A stretch of DNA of 64,000 nucleotides from the NCBI RefSeq assembly GCF_013284035.1, contig NZ_CP054141.1, positions 930,001 through 994,000 of the forward strand, given 5' to 3'. Within the stretch, counting starts at the first letter, position 1, and each line of letters starts with the position of its first letter. Source of the stretch: Flavobacterium sp. M31R6 (GTDB taxonomy: Bacteria > Bacteroidota > Bacteroidia > Flavobacteriales > Flavobacteriaceae). The translations under genes and the position numbers were made by a program. A model generated the notes under the pieces. The model searched no databases. It was given only the letters and a program-made list of their open reading frames with translations, and was not told where the DNA came from. This document shows positions 53,829 to 64,000 of the stretch, in pieces.

Positions 53829-54593
53829 ATGGATAACGTAGAAGAAAACAATAACATCATATATGTGTTGCTGATAATTATACTGGTATTCATAGTGGTG
53901 CTTTGTTATCTTGTCTATCGGTTGATAGAATCTGGCAAAGCCAAAAAAAGTGTTGAAGAGAAATTTGATTTGCTTGAAATGAAAGTAAATAATTTGCAGT
54001 TGGAAACATTGGAATCCAAACTCAATCCGCATCTTTTCAAGAATATTCTCAATTCGATTCAGTCACATGCCTACCAAACTTATTTTGCTTTGGATAAACT
54101 GGCTAATGTTTTGGATTATATTTTATATGAAAGCCAAAAAAAGTTTGTTTCTCCAAAAGAAGAAATTCAGTTTGCTTTAAATCTTATTGAAATTAACAAA
54201 ATTAAAGTAAGTCCGCTTTTTGAGTTGAAAGTAAAAACTAAGATTAATGATGGAGAAAAGTTGTATGAACAGAATCTTCTGGCTCCTTTGATTTCGATTG
54301 ATTTGATTGAAAATGCATTTAAACATGCCGATTTGCAAAGTGCTGATGCCTTTATTTCAATACTTTTTGAGTTTAAAGACAATTGTTTTTATTTGACTGT
54401 TTCCAATAAAATGTCGGAGAAAAAAGCCTTAAAAAAAGAAAGAAGCGGAATTGGCGCAACTACATTGGAACAACGATTGAAAATTATATACAAAAATCAG
54501 TTCAAATTGGATAAATTTGTCGAGAACGACATTTATATTGCGCATTTAAAAATCAATCTTCTTGAATACAAAAATCAAATGTTTACTGCTTGA
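53829..54593 (+). CDS. LytS-type sensor histidine kinase
   Basis: 254 residues: one N-terminal membrane helix (about 10-33), a short linker, then the LytS/YehU His_kinase box LNPHLFKNILNSIQSHAYQT with the phospho-accepting His, and an ATPase region with N-box-like LISIDLIENAFKHADL and GIGATTLEQRLKIIY. It has no periplasmic sensor domain, so it may sense membrane state or signal through a partner. It overlaps the LytTR regulator gene by 32 bp, so the two are one operon and a cognate pair. Confidence 0.9.
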   Translation: MDNVEENNNIIYVLLIIILVFIVVLCYLVYRLIESGKAKKSVEEKFDLLEMKVNNLQLETLESKLNPHLFKNILNSIQSHAYQTYFALDKLANVLDYILYESQKKFVSPKEEIQFALNLIEINKIKVSPLFELKVKTKINDGEKLYEQNLLAPLISIDLIENAFKHADLQSADAFISILFEFKDNCFYLTVSNKMSEKKALKKERSGIGATTLEQRLKIIYKNQFKLDKFVENDIYIAHLKINLLEYKNQMFTA

Positions 54594-55281
54594 TGATGAA
54601 TTACCGGGTTTGACTTACCTGAAAATGCTTTGCGAACAAATTCCGGAATTAGAAGTCATAAAGTCGTTTAACGATCCTCAAAAATTATTGGATGAAGTGC
54701 CCGACCTCGATTTTGATTTGTGTATTTCCGATATTGAAATGCCGGGGATTGATGGATTGACTTTGGCTAATTTGCTCCAAAATAAATTAGTAATTTTTAC
54801 CACTGCATACAAGAATTATGCTGCCGAAGCTTTTGATATTAATGCAGTAGATTATATCACCAAGCCAGTTACCAAAGAGCGTCTGGAAAAAGCAGTTGCC
54901 AAAGCTTTGGAACGATTCCAAAAGCTGGAAAGTTCAAAGAAATTTATTCATTTGAATACAGATAAGGGGAAATCATTACTATATTTTAGTCAGATTCAAT
55001 ACATTAAAACAGCATTGGTCGATAGTAGGGATAAGGAAGTTCATCTTACAGATGGCAGTATTTTAATTCTTAAAAACATCAATTTCGCTTCGCTATTAAA
55101 TCAGCTACCCAATGCTGATTTCTGCAGAGTCAATAAAAAAGAAATTATTGCAATAAAGGCTGTTCAATATTTCAATCATAATGAAATTACGCTCTCTATT
55201 CATGGAAAAAGCGGTAAACCAATCGTATTATTTTTGAGTGATACCTATCGAAATGATTTTTTGATGAAAGTGAAAATCTAA
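54562..55281 (+). CDS. LytTR family response regulator
   Basis: 239 residues from a TTG start inside the kinase gene. The receiver domain (1-120) has LLLDDELPG, the phosphorylation site in CISDIEMPGIDGLTLANLL and the KPVTKERLEKA end. The LytTR DNA-binding domain (about 140-239) has IQYIKTALVDSRDKEVHLTD and FCRVNKKEIIAIKAVQYFNH. It activates genes after phosphorylation by its kinase. It lies between two paralogous antiporter genes and reads towards the second, which is a good candidate target. Confidence 0.93.
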   Translation: MNTKIKCLLLDDELPGLTYLKMLCEQIPELEVIKSFNDPQKLLDEVPDLDFDLCISDIEMPGIDGLTLANLLQNKLVIFTTAYKNYAAEAFDINAVDYITKPVTKERLEKAVAKALERFQKLESSKKFIHLNTDKGKSLLYFSQIQYIKTALVDSRDKEVHLTDGSILILKNINFASLLNQLPNADFCRVNKKEIIAIKAVQYFNHNEITLSIHGKSGKPIVLFLSDTYRNDFLMKVKI

Positions 55282-55400
55282 CTTATTACAAAGTTTTCTA
55301 CTCTTGTTACATTCCTTTAAAATTTGATTGGAATTCGTTTTATACCTCAAAAATCTGTTCTCATATTTGCATGGAAATTAAATTAATTTAAGAGTGCCGT

Positions 55401-57671
55401 ATGAAGAATATTAAAAAATCTTTTTTTTATCTGACAATTATAGGTGGATTTTCGGGATTAATCTATTGGATTATTCTAAAAGGGAAAATGCTGGAATCTG
55501 GACGAAATATTGTCTCTCACCATGTAGAACATGGGCATTGGAATGATTTTCTGACAGCGATGATGCAAAATTTGCAACATCCGTTAGCCATTCTTTTGGC
55601 ACAAATTGTAACAATAATTTTGGTTGCTCGTTTTTTCGGCTGGGTTTGCAGAAAAATTGGACAGCCAACCGTAATAGGTGAAATGATTGCGGGTATTGTT
55701 TTAGGTCCCTCTTTAATCGGGATGTATTTTCCTGAATTTTCGGCAATGCTGTTTCCAAAGGATTCGTTGGGCAATCTTCAGTTTTTGAGCCAAATAGGAT
55801 TAATCCTTTTTATGTTTGTCATCGGTATGGAACTCGATTTGAAAGCGCTCAGAAACAAAGCGCACGATGCTGTAGTTATCAGCCATGCCAGTATCATAAT
55901 TCCTTTTGCGCTAGGGTTAGGCTTGGCCTATTTTATCTATCATTCTTTTGCTCCTCAAGGGGTTGAGTTTATCTCTTTTGGATTATTCTTGGGGATTGCC
56001 ATGAGCATTACTGCATTTCCTGTTTTGGCAGGGATAGTTCGGGAACGTGGAATTCACAAAACGAAATTGGGAGCAATTGTTATTACCTGTGCCGCTGCCG
56101 ATGATATTACTGCGTGGTGTATTTTGGCAGCTGTAATTGCTATTGTAAAAGCGGGTTCATTTACCAGTTCGTTATACGTTATTGTATTGGCGGTATTTTA
56201 TGTACTGCTAATGTTGAAAGTGGTTCGTCCTTTTCTAAAAAAGGTTGGTGATTTGAGTTCAACAAGAGAAAGTCTAAGCAAACCTGTTGTCGCTATTTTC
56301 TTTCTGACTTTATTGCTGTCTTCTTACGTTACAGAATTAATAGGGATTCATGCATTGTTTGGAGCCTTCTTAGCAGGAGCAATTATGCCTGAAAATAATA
56401 AATTCCGGTCTATTTTTATCGAAAAAATAGAAGACGTTTCAGTGGTTGTGTTACTTCCTTTGTTTTTTGTATTTACGGGATTAAGAACTCAAATCGGATT
56501 GATTGATGACCCGCATTTGTGGAAAATTACAGGGATCATTATTTTGGTTGCTGTAGCAGGTAAGTTTTTTGGCAGTGCGCTTGCAGCAAAATTTGTCGGT
56601 CATACTTGGAAAGATAGTTTGTCTATTGGGACCTTGATGAATACGAGAGGTTTGATGGAATTGGTTGTGCTGAATATTGGGTATGATTTAGGCGTTTTGT
56701 CAACCGAAATTTTTACAATGATGGTCATCATGGCTTTGGTAACTACGTTTATGACTGGTCCCGCTTTGGATTTAATAAATTATGTTTTTAGAGACAAACC
56801 TACTATTATCCCAGAAGAAATAAGTAACAAAAGCAAATACAAAATTCTTATTTCTTTTGCTTCACCAGACAAAGGAAAAACGTTGCTAAAAGTAGCCAAC
56901 AGTTTGGTTAAGAAACAAGGCGGGAATACAATTTTAACGGCAATGCATTTGTCATTAAGTTCAGAGTTGCATTCTTTTGACGTTAAAGATTATGAAAAGG
57001 AAACTTTTTTGCCTGTTCTTTCCGAATCAGAAAAGCTTAATCAAAAGATAGTAACTCTTTTTAAAGTCAGCAATGATATAGATTTTGAAATTGCCGAGAC
57101 GGCTAATCAAGGGGATTATGATTTATTGTTGGTTGGTTTGGGACAATCTATTTTTGAAGGAACGTTGTTGGGGAAAGTGCTCGGCTTTACAACTCGAATT
57201 ATTAATCCAGATCGTTTGATCGATAAAATTACGGGGAAAGAGGGCCTATTCGAAAACTCTCCTTTCGATGAAAGTACAAGGCAAATTATCGCTAATAGCA
57301 AAATGCCAGTTGGAATTCTTGTCGATAAAGAGTTGGAAGAAATAAATCGTGTGTTTATGCCAATTTTCAGCAAAGAAGATGGATTTTTGATGGAGTTTGC
57401 ACAAAAGCTGATACACAATAATGGTTCTCAAATTACTGTTTTGGATACAGATGGGCAAGTAAGAAACAGTAGAGAAATTCAGGAAAATGTTCGCTCGATT
57501 GAACAAATTGCTCCCAATCATATTATGATGATGCAGGAAAGAACAATTAAGAAAGAATTTTTGGAACAACAGGATTTAATGATTATTAGCCTAGAAAGCT
57601 GGAAAAAACTAATTGACTCTCACAGTACCTGGCTTAATAATACGCCATCGGTGCTAATTATTAAACCTTAA
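55401..57671 (+). CDS. Cation:proton antiporter with large C-terminal cytoplasmic domain (copy 2)
   Basis: 756 residues, co-linear with and closely similar to the protein at 50051-52321 over the whole length ([60 protein letters not shown], ending TPSVLIIKP in both). It has the same CPA2 membrane domain plus a USP-like C terminus. The copies differ throughout in codons and many residues, so the duplication is old. It follows the LytS/LytTR pair by 120 bp, which suggests that it may be controlled by that system. Confidence 0.92.
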   Translation: MKNIKKSFFYLTIIGGFSGLIYWIILKGKMLESGRNIVSHHVEHGHWNDFLTAMMQNLQHPLAILLAQIVTIILVARFFGWVCRKIGQPTVIGEMIAGIVLGPSLIGMYFPEFSAMLFPKDSLGNLQFLSQIGLILFMFVIGMELDLKALRNKAHDAVVISHASIIIPFALGLGLAYFIYHSFAPQGVEFISFGLFLGIAMSITAFPVLAGIVRERGIHKTKLGAIVITCAAADDITAWCILAAVIAIVKAGSFTSSLYVIVLAVFYVLLMLKVVRPFLKKVGDLSSTRESLSKPVVAIFFLTLLLSSYVTELIGIHALFGAFLAGAIMPENNKFRSIFIEKIEDVSVVVLLPLFFVFTGLRTQIGLIDDPHLWKITGIIILVAVAGKFFGSALAAKFVGHTWKDSLSIGTLMNTRGLMELVVLNIGYDLGVLSTEIFTMMVIMALVTTFMTGPALDLINYVFRDKPTIIPEEISNKSKYKILISFASPDKGKTLLKVANSLVKKQGGNTILTAMHLSLSSELHSFDVKDYEKETFLPVLSESEKLNQKIVTLFKVSNDIDFEIAETANQGDYDLLLVGLGQSIFEGTLLGKVLGFTTRIINPDRLIDKITGKEGLFENSPFDESTRQIIANSKMPVGILVDKELEEINRVFMPIFSKEDGFLMEFAQKLIHNNGSQITVLDTDGQVRNSREIQENVRSIEQIAPNHIMMMQERTIKKEFLEQQDLMIISLESWKKLIDSHSTWLNNTPSVLIIKP

Positions 57672-57675
57672 AAGT

Positions 57676-57704
57676 AACCGCAAAGCTCCCTGAGTTTTGC
57701 GGTT
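57676..57704. terminator. Hairpin between convergent genes
   Basis: AACCGCAAA / TTTGCGGTT stem between the antiporter and the minus-strand response regulator. No long T run follows, so termination is only likely, not certain. Confidence 0.4.
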
Positions 57705-57734
57705 AATAATATAATGAATCAAGTGGATATTTTT

Positions 57735-58193
57735 TTAGAGGATATTTTCACCAATTAATCCTGGAAATGCCTTGTCAAAAATTTCAAGCAAAGCTTCCTT
57801 GTTCATAGGTTTTTGTTTAAAAGCTGAGATTTCTTGAATGGATTCTGCTTTGGCTCGGTCGGCCGGGTTGAAAGAACTGCTGAGCATTACAACAATGATA
57901 TTCTCTTTGTTTTCCAGATTCAAATTTTTATAGGCTTCTATAAATTCCCACCCATCCATGACAGGCATATTGATGTCCAATAAAATTAGTTGAGGTCTCG
58001 GATATTCATTATCAACTGTCGATTCGAATTTTCCTTGTTGGCACAGGTAATCAATGGCTTCTTTGCCATTTAAAGCTACGTGGATATGTTCTGTTAAATC
58101 AGTTTTTTGTATGATTTTTTTGTTAATGAAATTAGTGGCAAAATCATCGTCAACTAATAATACGCAATTTAGTTTTTTGTTCATTTGTGGCAT
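57735..58193 (-). CDS. Single-domain response regulator (CheY-like)
   Basis: About 153 residues from ATG at 58193 (MPQMNKKL; ATG at 58184 is also possible). A longer frame to 58286 would run into the kinase gene and is unlikely. It has the receiver hallmarks: VLLVDDDFATN, phosphorylation site LILLDINMPVMDGWEF, VVMLSSSFN and the KPMNKEAL lysine. No output domain. It follows the large histidine kinase on the same strand with a 26-bp gap and is surely its partner, probably passing phosphate on or acting by protein contact. Confidence 0.92.
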   Translation of the reverse strand: MPQMNKKLNCVLLVDDDFATNFINKKIIQKTDLTEHIHVALNGKEAIDYLCQQGKFESTVDNEYPRPQLILLDINMPVMDGWEFIEAYKNLNLENKENIIVVMLSSSFNPADRAKAESIQEISAFKQKPMNKEALLEIFDKAFPGLIGENIL

Positions 58194-58219
58194 TGTATGA
58201 GTTTTAATATTTTGTATTG

Positions 58220-61200
58220 TTAATTTAGTTCTACAGGTAAGGTCCATTTGAATGTACTTCCCTTGTTGTAATTGGATTCGACCCAAATCTTTCCATTATG
58301 GTGTTCTACGATTTTTTTGCAAAGCGATAATCCGATACCGATCCCTTGGTATTCATTGTGATTGTGCAGTCTTTTGAAAATCACGAATATTTTATCTTTA
58401 TCTTGCTCTTCAATCCCGATTCCATTGTCTTGAATTGAAAAAAGCCAGTTGTTTTCCTCTTTTACTGCAGCTATTTTTATTTTTGGCTGTCGGTCTTTTT
58501 TTTGATATTTATTGGCATTACTGATTATATTTTGGAATAGTTGTCTTATTTCGGTAGTGTAACCTTCGATAACAGGTAGGTTCTCACATTCAATAAAGGC
58601 ATTGCTTTTTTTTAGGATAACATCCATATCCGTAAGAACATTGGCAACAATTTCATTACAATCTATGCAGTTATTTTTTCTTTCTTTGCCGATTCGGGAG
58701 TAATCCAATAGTCCTTTTACCAATAACTGCATTCTTGCTGTGGAGCTGTTAATGAATTGTAAATATTGTTTTTGATCTTCGTCCAAATTTTCATTTAATT
58801 CCTCTTGAAGCATCTGTATACAATGGATTACTGTAATTAACGGTTCCTGTAAATCATGGGATGCTATGTAGGCAAACTGTTCTAATTCTGTATTTTGAAA
58901 TTCTAGTTGTCGGTTTTTTGTCAGCAACTCCTTTTGAAAGGCTATACGGTCGTTAACGTTTCTCATGGATTTTTCTATGTAGATTGGCTCTCCATTCTCA
59001 TCATATATTAAACGTGCATTTACTGAGAAAAACACAATGTTTTCATTCCCATCTCTAAATCGGATATCGCAATCCCTAACTTGACCATCTTTTTTTAGTT
59101 TTTGCAATAAGGATTCTCTATCTTGGTTATCGTAATATAAATCAAAGACAGAATTGTCTAATGCAAACGAGCAAGGCTTATGGAAATTTTTTTCGAATGA
59201 GGGACTGACATCAAGGACCGTCCCGTCCATTGTTGTTCTGAAATAGACATCTTCAAAATTTTCAAAAATAGAACGGAATTTTGCCTCGCTTATCTTTAGT
59301 TTTTCCTCCACTAATCTTCGTTCGGTAATGTTTCTAAAAGAGCCGATTGCAAATTCGGGTTCTCCATTTGAATCAAAAATGATTTTGGCATTGATTGATA
59401 CATAAAAAAGCTTACCATTTATAGTAATTTCATTATTGTGGTCAATAACTTTTTGTTCCGTTATTATTTTTTGTAACATCAATTGCATTTGATTCTTGTC
59501 GGAATAAATAATTGACATACTTTGACCAATTAGTTCTTCTCTTGTTATTCCATTAAAAGTGCTGCAAGACGGACTGACATCCAATATCTCTCCTGTTCTT
59601 ATCGATGTTTTAAAAAAGACGTCCTGAACATTTTCAAATAAAATACGATAGGTTTCTTCACTTTTAAGGAGTTTTTCTTTAGCCAATTTTCTTTCCATAG
59701 ATCTGGAAAGAATATCTGACAATGCTTCCAATAATTTGATTTCTTCTTCTAAAAAAATTGTTTCTTTTTTTAATTCTTTTGCATTGTAATAACCAATTTC
59801 AATAAAGCCGTATTCTTCTCCATTTACAAAAATATTTTGTTTGAGAGTCCAATCGTTTTGTTGATAATTGGCAGAAAAGAATTCTTCCTCACACATTTGG
59901 ATTCGACAATTGGCAATTTCGGGAAATTGCAGTGCTTTTGGAATAATTTGAACGGAGGCCTCCATTTTTTCGGGTTTTGAAAGCGCTTTGTTGCTAATGA
60001 TTTCCGAAATGTCATATAGACAACGGAGCTCTTTAATACGTTGATTAAGTGAAATGTTGTTTTTTTCTAACTGCATTTCTTTTAATTTTAATTCGGTGAC
60101 ATTGGTGACAATTGTGGTTGCTCCAATGATTTTACCTTCCTCATTTTTGATGGGTGATTTAGCAACATTCCAATATGCCCCTGTGGAATCTTTTTCTTCC
60201 GCAGAATAGGTGTTGCCCTTTAAAACATTATTAAATATGGAAATGATTTCTTCTTTTCGGCTTCTTCTTGGAATTAAATCAATATGATTGTCCCCGATTT
60301 TTATTTCGACTCCATATTCATTTTTCATATATTTTGAATGAGCCGAATTGAAGCTTAGATAGTTTAAGTTGGTATTCAGAGAAAAAATACTGACTTCTTT
60401 TGGGCTTTCGACGGTTGCTTTGAGTATGTTTTTCTCCAGGTCTAAGTCTTGTTCGGTAATTTTTAATTTGTTCTCTTCGTTTTCCTTTTGTTCTAAAATT
60501 GCCTTTAGAAATAGGACTGAGACCATATTTACAAATAGGAACAATTGTAACATGAAAAAATCTTTATTCCAACCAATAAAAGTAAAACCACCCATCTGAT
60601 GGCTGGTGCAATATATTGATATAATAGTAATGACTAAGGAGACTAGAGTGATAATTTTCATCCCAAAACGACACGCTGCCCATATCAGAAAAAAGAAAAG
60701 AATGGATTCGTTGTTTGCATGTGTTTCAAATATATATATAGTTGTAAAAAGAGTAAAAATAATTAGCATAAAGGCTTCCATTTTTTTAACTGCTGACCAT
60801 CCAGTGAATTCTTTCGTGCGAAGTAACCAAGAAAGTACAAATGGGGTAAATATAATTGCACCCAAAACATTTCCCCTGAGCTTGTTACTCCAGATTAAAA
60901 TGAAGTTATCCAGCGAGAAATAGGGAATGATTGTTAGAGTAATAAAACCAGTGCTAACACTTACAAAAGTTCCCAGTAAACTGGCCAAAGCAAAAAAAAT
61001 GACATTTTTTTCATTGTCGAAAGGATATTTATTTTTGCACCACAATTTGGTCAAATAAGAGACGAGAAATGCATTTATAGAGGCTATGATTGGCCTAACA
61101 ATGCATAAAGCCAAAGGTTTAATAAGTTCTTTAAATGTTGTCGCATTTTGAAAATCACTTAGATATAAACTTATGGAAAATAGTAAACAGCCTATCGCTA

Positions 61201-61414
61201 CACCTAAAATTACTTTTCTTCCTAAAAGTAGAGTTGTAGCTATTGCAAAACCAATCGCTGGAAAAAATGGAAGTATATTAATTTCGGTAACGAATATAAA
61301 TAGGGATAATTTGGAAATTAGAAAATATAGTATAGCGGTACTGGCAACAATTTTGGTCGTCGAATTTAGAAACGTAGGAATGTTGTATTGTCCGATATTT
61401 ATATTTTCAGCCAT
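58220..61414 (-). CDS. MASE1-PAS-HisKA-HATPase sensor histidine kinase
   Basis: 1064 residues: a MASE1-like multi-helix membrane sensor (about 20-310, with FFPAIGFAIATTLLLGRKVI and NKLRGNVLGAIIFTPFVLSW); a PAS domain (330-440); a GAF-like segment (455-590); two more PAS domains (about 595-715 and 720-840, with TRTGEILDVSP-like and TTMDGTVLDVSPSFEKNFHK); the DHp domain with His853 in FAYIASHDLQEPL; and a HATPase with DNGIGI and GIGIGLSLCKKIVEHHNG. It senses an unknown membrane or small-molecule signal. It forms an operon with the CheY-like gene downstream. Confidence 0.92.
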   Translation of the reverse strand: MAENINIGQYNIPTFLNSTTKIVASTAILYFLISKLSLFIFVTEINILPFFPAIGFAIATTLLLGRKVILGVAIGCLLFSISLYLSDFQNATTFKELIKPLALCIVRPIIASINAFLVSYLTKLWCKNKYPFDNEKNVIFFALASLLGTFVSVSTGFITLTIIPYFSLDNFILIWSNKLRGNVLGAIIFTPFVLSWLLRTKEFTGWSAVKKMEAFMLIIFTLFTTIYIFETHANNESILFFFLIWAACRFGMKIITLVSLVITIISIYCTSHQMGGFTFIGWNKDFFMLQLFLFVNMVSVLFLKAILEQKENEENKLKITEQDLDLEKNILKATVESPKEVSIFSLNTNLNYLSFNSAHSKYMKNEYGVEIKIGDNHIDLIPRRSRKEEIISIFNNVLKGNTYSAEEKDSTGAYWNVAKSPIKNEEGKIIGATTIVTNVTELKLKEMQLEKNNISLNQRIKELRCLYDISEIISNKALSKPEKMEASVQIIPKALQFPEIANCRIQMCEEEFFSANYQQNDWTLKQNIFVNGEEYGFIEIGYYNAKELKKETIFLEEEIKLLEALSDILSRSMERKLAKEKLLKSEETYRILFENVQDVFFKTSIRTGEILDVSPSCSTFNGITREELIGQSMSIIYSDKNQMQLMLQKIITEQKVIDHNNEITINGKLFYVSINAKIIFDSNGEPEFAIGSFRNITERRLVEEKLKISEAKFRSIFENFEDVYFRTTMDGTVLDVSPSFEKNFHKPCSFALDNSVFDLYYDNQDRESLLQKLKKDGQVRDCDIRFRDGNENIVFFSVNARLIYDENGEPIYIEKSMRNVNDRIAFQKELLTKNRQLEFQNTELEQFAYIASHDLQEPLITVIHCIQMLQEELNENLDEDQKQYLQFINSSTARMQLLVKGLLDYSRIGKERKNNCIDCNEIVANVLTDMDVILKKSNAFIECENLPVIEGYTTEIRQLFQNIISNANKYQKKDRQPKIKIAAVKEENNWLFSIQDNGIGIEEQDKDKIFVIFKRLHNHNEYQGIGIGLSLCKKIVEHHNGKIWVESNYNKGSTFKWTLPVELN

Positions 61415-61788
61415 TTGTAAGTTCTTTTATTCTCTATTTTATTCAAAGTAATAATGTACAAATATATTAAGTATATGATTACTTTTTTATATCATAAGTG
61501 CATTTTATCGGGTTAATTTGCTTTTTATCGAAACAAATCTAGCTCCAAATTTTTTATAATGTGTAATTTTGTTCTTTTTGGACTTAAAAACAAGTGTTTT
61601 TTAACAATAAAGAAGTCTTTTTCCTATGTATTTATCCATTGCTGAAAATTTCATAATGTATTTGTAAGTTCCTTATTTTGAATGGATTGTTTGCAAAAAA
61701 TGGGTAGGACAGGTCGATCCAAAAAATAATAATTTTGGATATTGGGTTTCGATTTTGCTTAGGGTAAATTTAAGAAGAGGATTTTGGG
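61415..61788. other. Intergenic region upstream of the histidine kinase
   Basis: About 370 bp, AT-rich, no ORF. It should hold the kinase promoter on the minus strand; I see no distinct motif. Confidence 0.3.
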
Positions 61789-64000
61789 TTAAATTCCCAA
61801 ATCAAGAATAAAAGTCAGTTTCACAGCAATATTGTCTTTGAAATTGCTTAAATGATTCGGTCCATAACGGTAATAACCACCAAGTCCCAATCCGTTAAAG
61901 ATTTTATTGAGTTCAATGCCGGATTCAAAGAATCCTTTGTTCAAGGTTTTAAAGTCAAGTCCAATATGATTTTCTGGATTTTTCATATTTCCCCAAGCCA
62001 TTCGAGTTACAAAATCAAGCGAAGGCTTTAGTTTATTAAAAATATAAATTCTGTTAAAACCATGTTTGAACTGAAAAGACATGTATTCACTAGAGAAAAA
62101 CTCATTGAAATACATGGTTTCAAAACTGTTTCTACCCGCAAAGGTAATTCTCTTAAAAATCGTTTCTTTGTTTAAATTATTTGGTGAGTTGCTGTATAAT
62201 TGAGGGAGTGGTAAATCACCAAAGGCTCGTCCGGCTTCAAATAACAAAAAAGTTCGCTGACCATTTAAATACTTGATTTGGTAATCGGCTTTAAAGTCAA
62301 TTTTGGTATAAGTAAAATCATTGTTCAAAACATCGGGAAGTGATTGAGTCACCTGAAAAGTAAACTTTGGAAACCTTTTTTCGGTTTCAATTCTTCCTGT
62401 TGGGGTTTGCATATAATCACTGTATGGACTCCATTTCAAAGATATTGTTGCGGTTGTCATCGTGTAAGTCTTGTAGGACTTGCCATTCAGGTTGTAAGTA
62501 TATTCGAATTGTGGGGTTACAAAAGTATTGGCAAGTGCGAAAACACTTTCCACTTTTGGAATGATTTTGGATTCTAATGCAATTCTCCAATGCTCATATC
62601 TATAAAAAGTGTTGAAATTGATCGAACGTGGATCATAGATTTTGAAAGCTTTTTTTTCGACAACATAGTCGGTACTTGCAATGTCTCTAAGGTCATCGGT
62701 ATAGCTTATTCCAATCCAAGTATTGGAGAATTTATCTATTCTGGCTCCAATTCCTAAATTATACTTGAAATCATAATCTCTTAAACCATAAGCCGTGTAA
62801 CCTTCGAGACGGTATTTTTTGGAAAAAAAATCATTGGTTATACCGCCAATTCCTAATCGTAATCCTTCATAATTATTATAACTTAATATTTTACGTAAAT
62901 TAAAATCCCAAATCTTAAAAGGGAGGTATCCAGTTAAGATTTTACGGCCAAAATTGAGCCTGCTCTCTATTCTTTTTTTTATCGAAATACTGTCTAATGA
63001 TAGATAGGTTTTCTCACTTCGGCTGTCCAAACTGTCTTTTCGGTATTCGACCCAAAAGCTTTCGGGTTTATTTATGGCATTCTCTTTAATCTCTACCTGA
63101 ACTATTGGCTTTTTGATTGCTACGGGAGTGGAGTATTGAATGTCAAAATTTGTTGTTTGGGAAAGCAGATAGATATAATCAGATTCGACTCTTTTCCTGG
63201 GAGTTAAGTCTTCTTTTATGTCGCCATCAAATTGAATTGTTCCTCCCAATATTTTTATATCATCATCATTGGTTCCTTTTACAATTTTAAACTTGGTTGC
63301 GGTAGGAAACCACAAATATTTTTCTGGAATGAATTGAAATTCATGAATTCCACTGATATCTAGTATCCCTTTGATACGCATAATTGCTTTTGCAACAGCA
63401 AAATTAACTTGATCGATGTACAAAATCCCTTCAAGACCAGCGGCTCTTTTCTCTTTTTTGTTTTTAAAGTAAACCATATAAGTGTTTCGACCATTTATGA
63501 CTACAGTGTCTAGTAGTTTGTAGTTATAATCATCCAAGGCATCATTTGCAATTGGACTTTTGTATTTGGTTTCGAAAAGCTCATATTTAGAATCGTATAT
63601 GGAGTATGATTGAAGGTTGAAAGTGAGTATTTCGTAAACAGGTTGTTTGAATCCTGCCATTCTCGTTCCTAAAATGGTTTCTTTCAATCTTTTGCCGTCG
63701 AATTGATATTTTGATACTTTCTCAGTTTGAAACAAATGCTGTTTCTTGATGAGTTGTTTGAATTTGTAATCAGTTGAATCCAGTTTTTTTAGATAAGTTT
63801 CATACGAATTGGTTACAAACACAGAGTCTATAGTTCCATTAATGGAGTCTGGATTGGCAGTAACGATGAGTTTATTGTAGGATTTGAATTCAAAGCTTTT
63901 GAGTTTTTTCTGCGGATTGTTTTCTGCTTTGTTCTGAATGGTCTTTTTTATAATGGCCAATGCTGGATTTTCATTAGAAACTAAAACTTCTTTGAGCTGG
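61789..64000 (-). CDS. DUF5686 family outer-membrane protein (5' end outside window)
   Basis: The minus-strand frame stays open to the right edge (QLKEVLVSNENPALAIIKKT at the top), so the start and probably a CarboxypepD_reg-like N-terminal domain lie outside. At least 737 residues are visible. The ENPALAIIKKTIQNKAENNP segment, the middle domain (YIDQVNFAVAKAIMRIKGIL) and a C-terminal barrel with many aromatic strands (for example GIGISYTDDLRD-like and FMSFQFKHGFNRIYIF-like stretches) fit the DUF5686/CarboxypepD-like proteins of Bacteroidota. It is probably an outer-membrane beta-barrel. Function unknown. Confidence 0.82.
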   Translation of the reverse strand, partial: QLKEVLVSNENPALAIIKKTIQNKAENNPQKKLKSFEFKSYNKLIVTANPDSINGTIDSVFVTNSYETYLKKLDSTDYKFKQLIKKQHLFQTEKVSKYQFDGKRLKETILGTRMAGFKQPVYEILTFNLQSYSIYDSKYELFETKYKSPIANDALDDYNYKLLDTVVINGRNTYMVYFKNKKEKRAAGLEGILYIDQVNFAVAKAIMRIKGILDISGIHEFQFIPEKYLWFPTATKFKIVKGTNDDDIKILGGTIQFDGDIKEDLTPRKRVESDYIYLLSQTTNFDIQYSTPVAIKKPIVQVEIKENAINKPESFWVEYRKDSLDSRSEKTYLSLDSISIKKRIESRLNFGRKILTGYLPFKIWDFNLRKILSYNNYEGLRLGIGGITNDFFSKKYRLEGYTAYGLRDYDFKYNLGIGARIDKFSNTWIGISYTDDLRDIASTDYVVEKKAFKIYDPRSINFNTFYRYEHWRIALESKIIPKVESVFALANTFVTPQFEYTYNLNGKSYKTYTMTTATISLKWSPYSDYMQTPTGRIETEKRFPKFTFQVTQSLPDVLNNDFTYTKIDFKADYQIKYLNGQRTFLLFEAGRAFGDLPLPQLYSNSPNNLNKETIFKRITFAGRNSFETMYFNEFFSSEYMSFQFKHGFNRIYIFNKLKPSLDFVTRMAWGNMKNPENHIGLDFKTLNKGFFESGIELNKIFNGLGLGGYYRYGPNHLSNFKDNIAVKLTFILDLGI

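Overview
The window looks like a Flavobacterium-type chromosome (Bacteroidota, Flavobacteriia). The DNA is AT-rich, genes lack strong Shine-Dalgarno sites, and several TAnnTTTG-type -7 elements are present. The proteins are typical of the group: type IX secretion (T9SS) sorting domains, PorP/SprF, PorT-like and DUF5686 barrels, IntDOT-like integrases and LytTR systems. This is read from sequence features; no database search was run.

Layout. (1) 1-3729: core chromosome with a TPR protein (cut by the left edge), a TatD nuclease, an acyltransferase and a type I asparaginase. (2) 3730-3816: tRNA-Ser(GGA). Its 3' end is the attachment site of two integrative elements sitting in tandem. (3) Element 1, about 3795-26155 (22.4 kb): integrase, two small DNA-binding proteins, a dead HlyD fragment, an AraC-type regulator, a 3253-residue T9SS surface protein with twenty 106-residue repeats, a PorP/SprF protein, an OmpA/TPR/PD40 protein, an AbiEii-like toxin with a small partner, and a relaxosome protein plus relaxase. 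It is a mobilizable element carrying a complete-looking adhesin module. (4) Element 2, about 26133-36944 (10.8 kb): integrase, a small coiled-coil protein, an Xis-like HTH protein and two winged-helix (replication-initiator-like) proteins next to five 22-bp iterons. More than half of it is non-coding tandem repeat arrays built from a 50-bp core joined to one of two linkers (30 or 77 bp). (5) 36947-64000: core chromosome with a gluconate operon (gnd-gntP-gntK), a PorT-like barrel, rpoN, asnS, Hsp20, three cation/proton antiporters, an MMPL/RND exporter, a LytS/LytTR pair, a large MASE1-PAS histidine kinase with its response regulator, and a DUF5686 protein cut by the right edge.

The element boundaries rest on three independent signals: copies of the tRNA-Ser 3' end at 3795-3817, 26133-26155 and 36928-36944; one pair of subterminal direct repeats unique to element 1 (3940 and 26061) and a different pair unique to element 2 (26211 and 36768); and one tyrosine recombinase gene next to an end of each element.

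The strongest candidate for an undescribed system is element 2. It is a small, apparently self-replicating integrative element whose main content is two large same-orientation arrays (26791-28330 and 30875-35090). The arrays flank its replication-like genes. They are bordered on the outside by 115-bp and 390-bp tandem repeats that share a common block, and the left array is interrupted by a perfect 47-bp palindrome. The arrays are not CRISPR, not coding and not attC-like as far as I can see.
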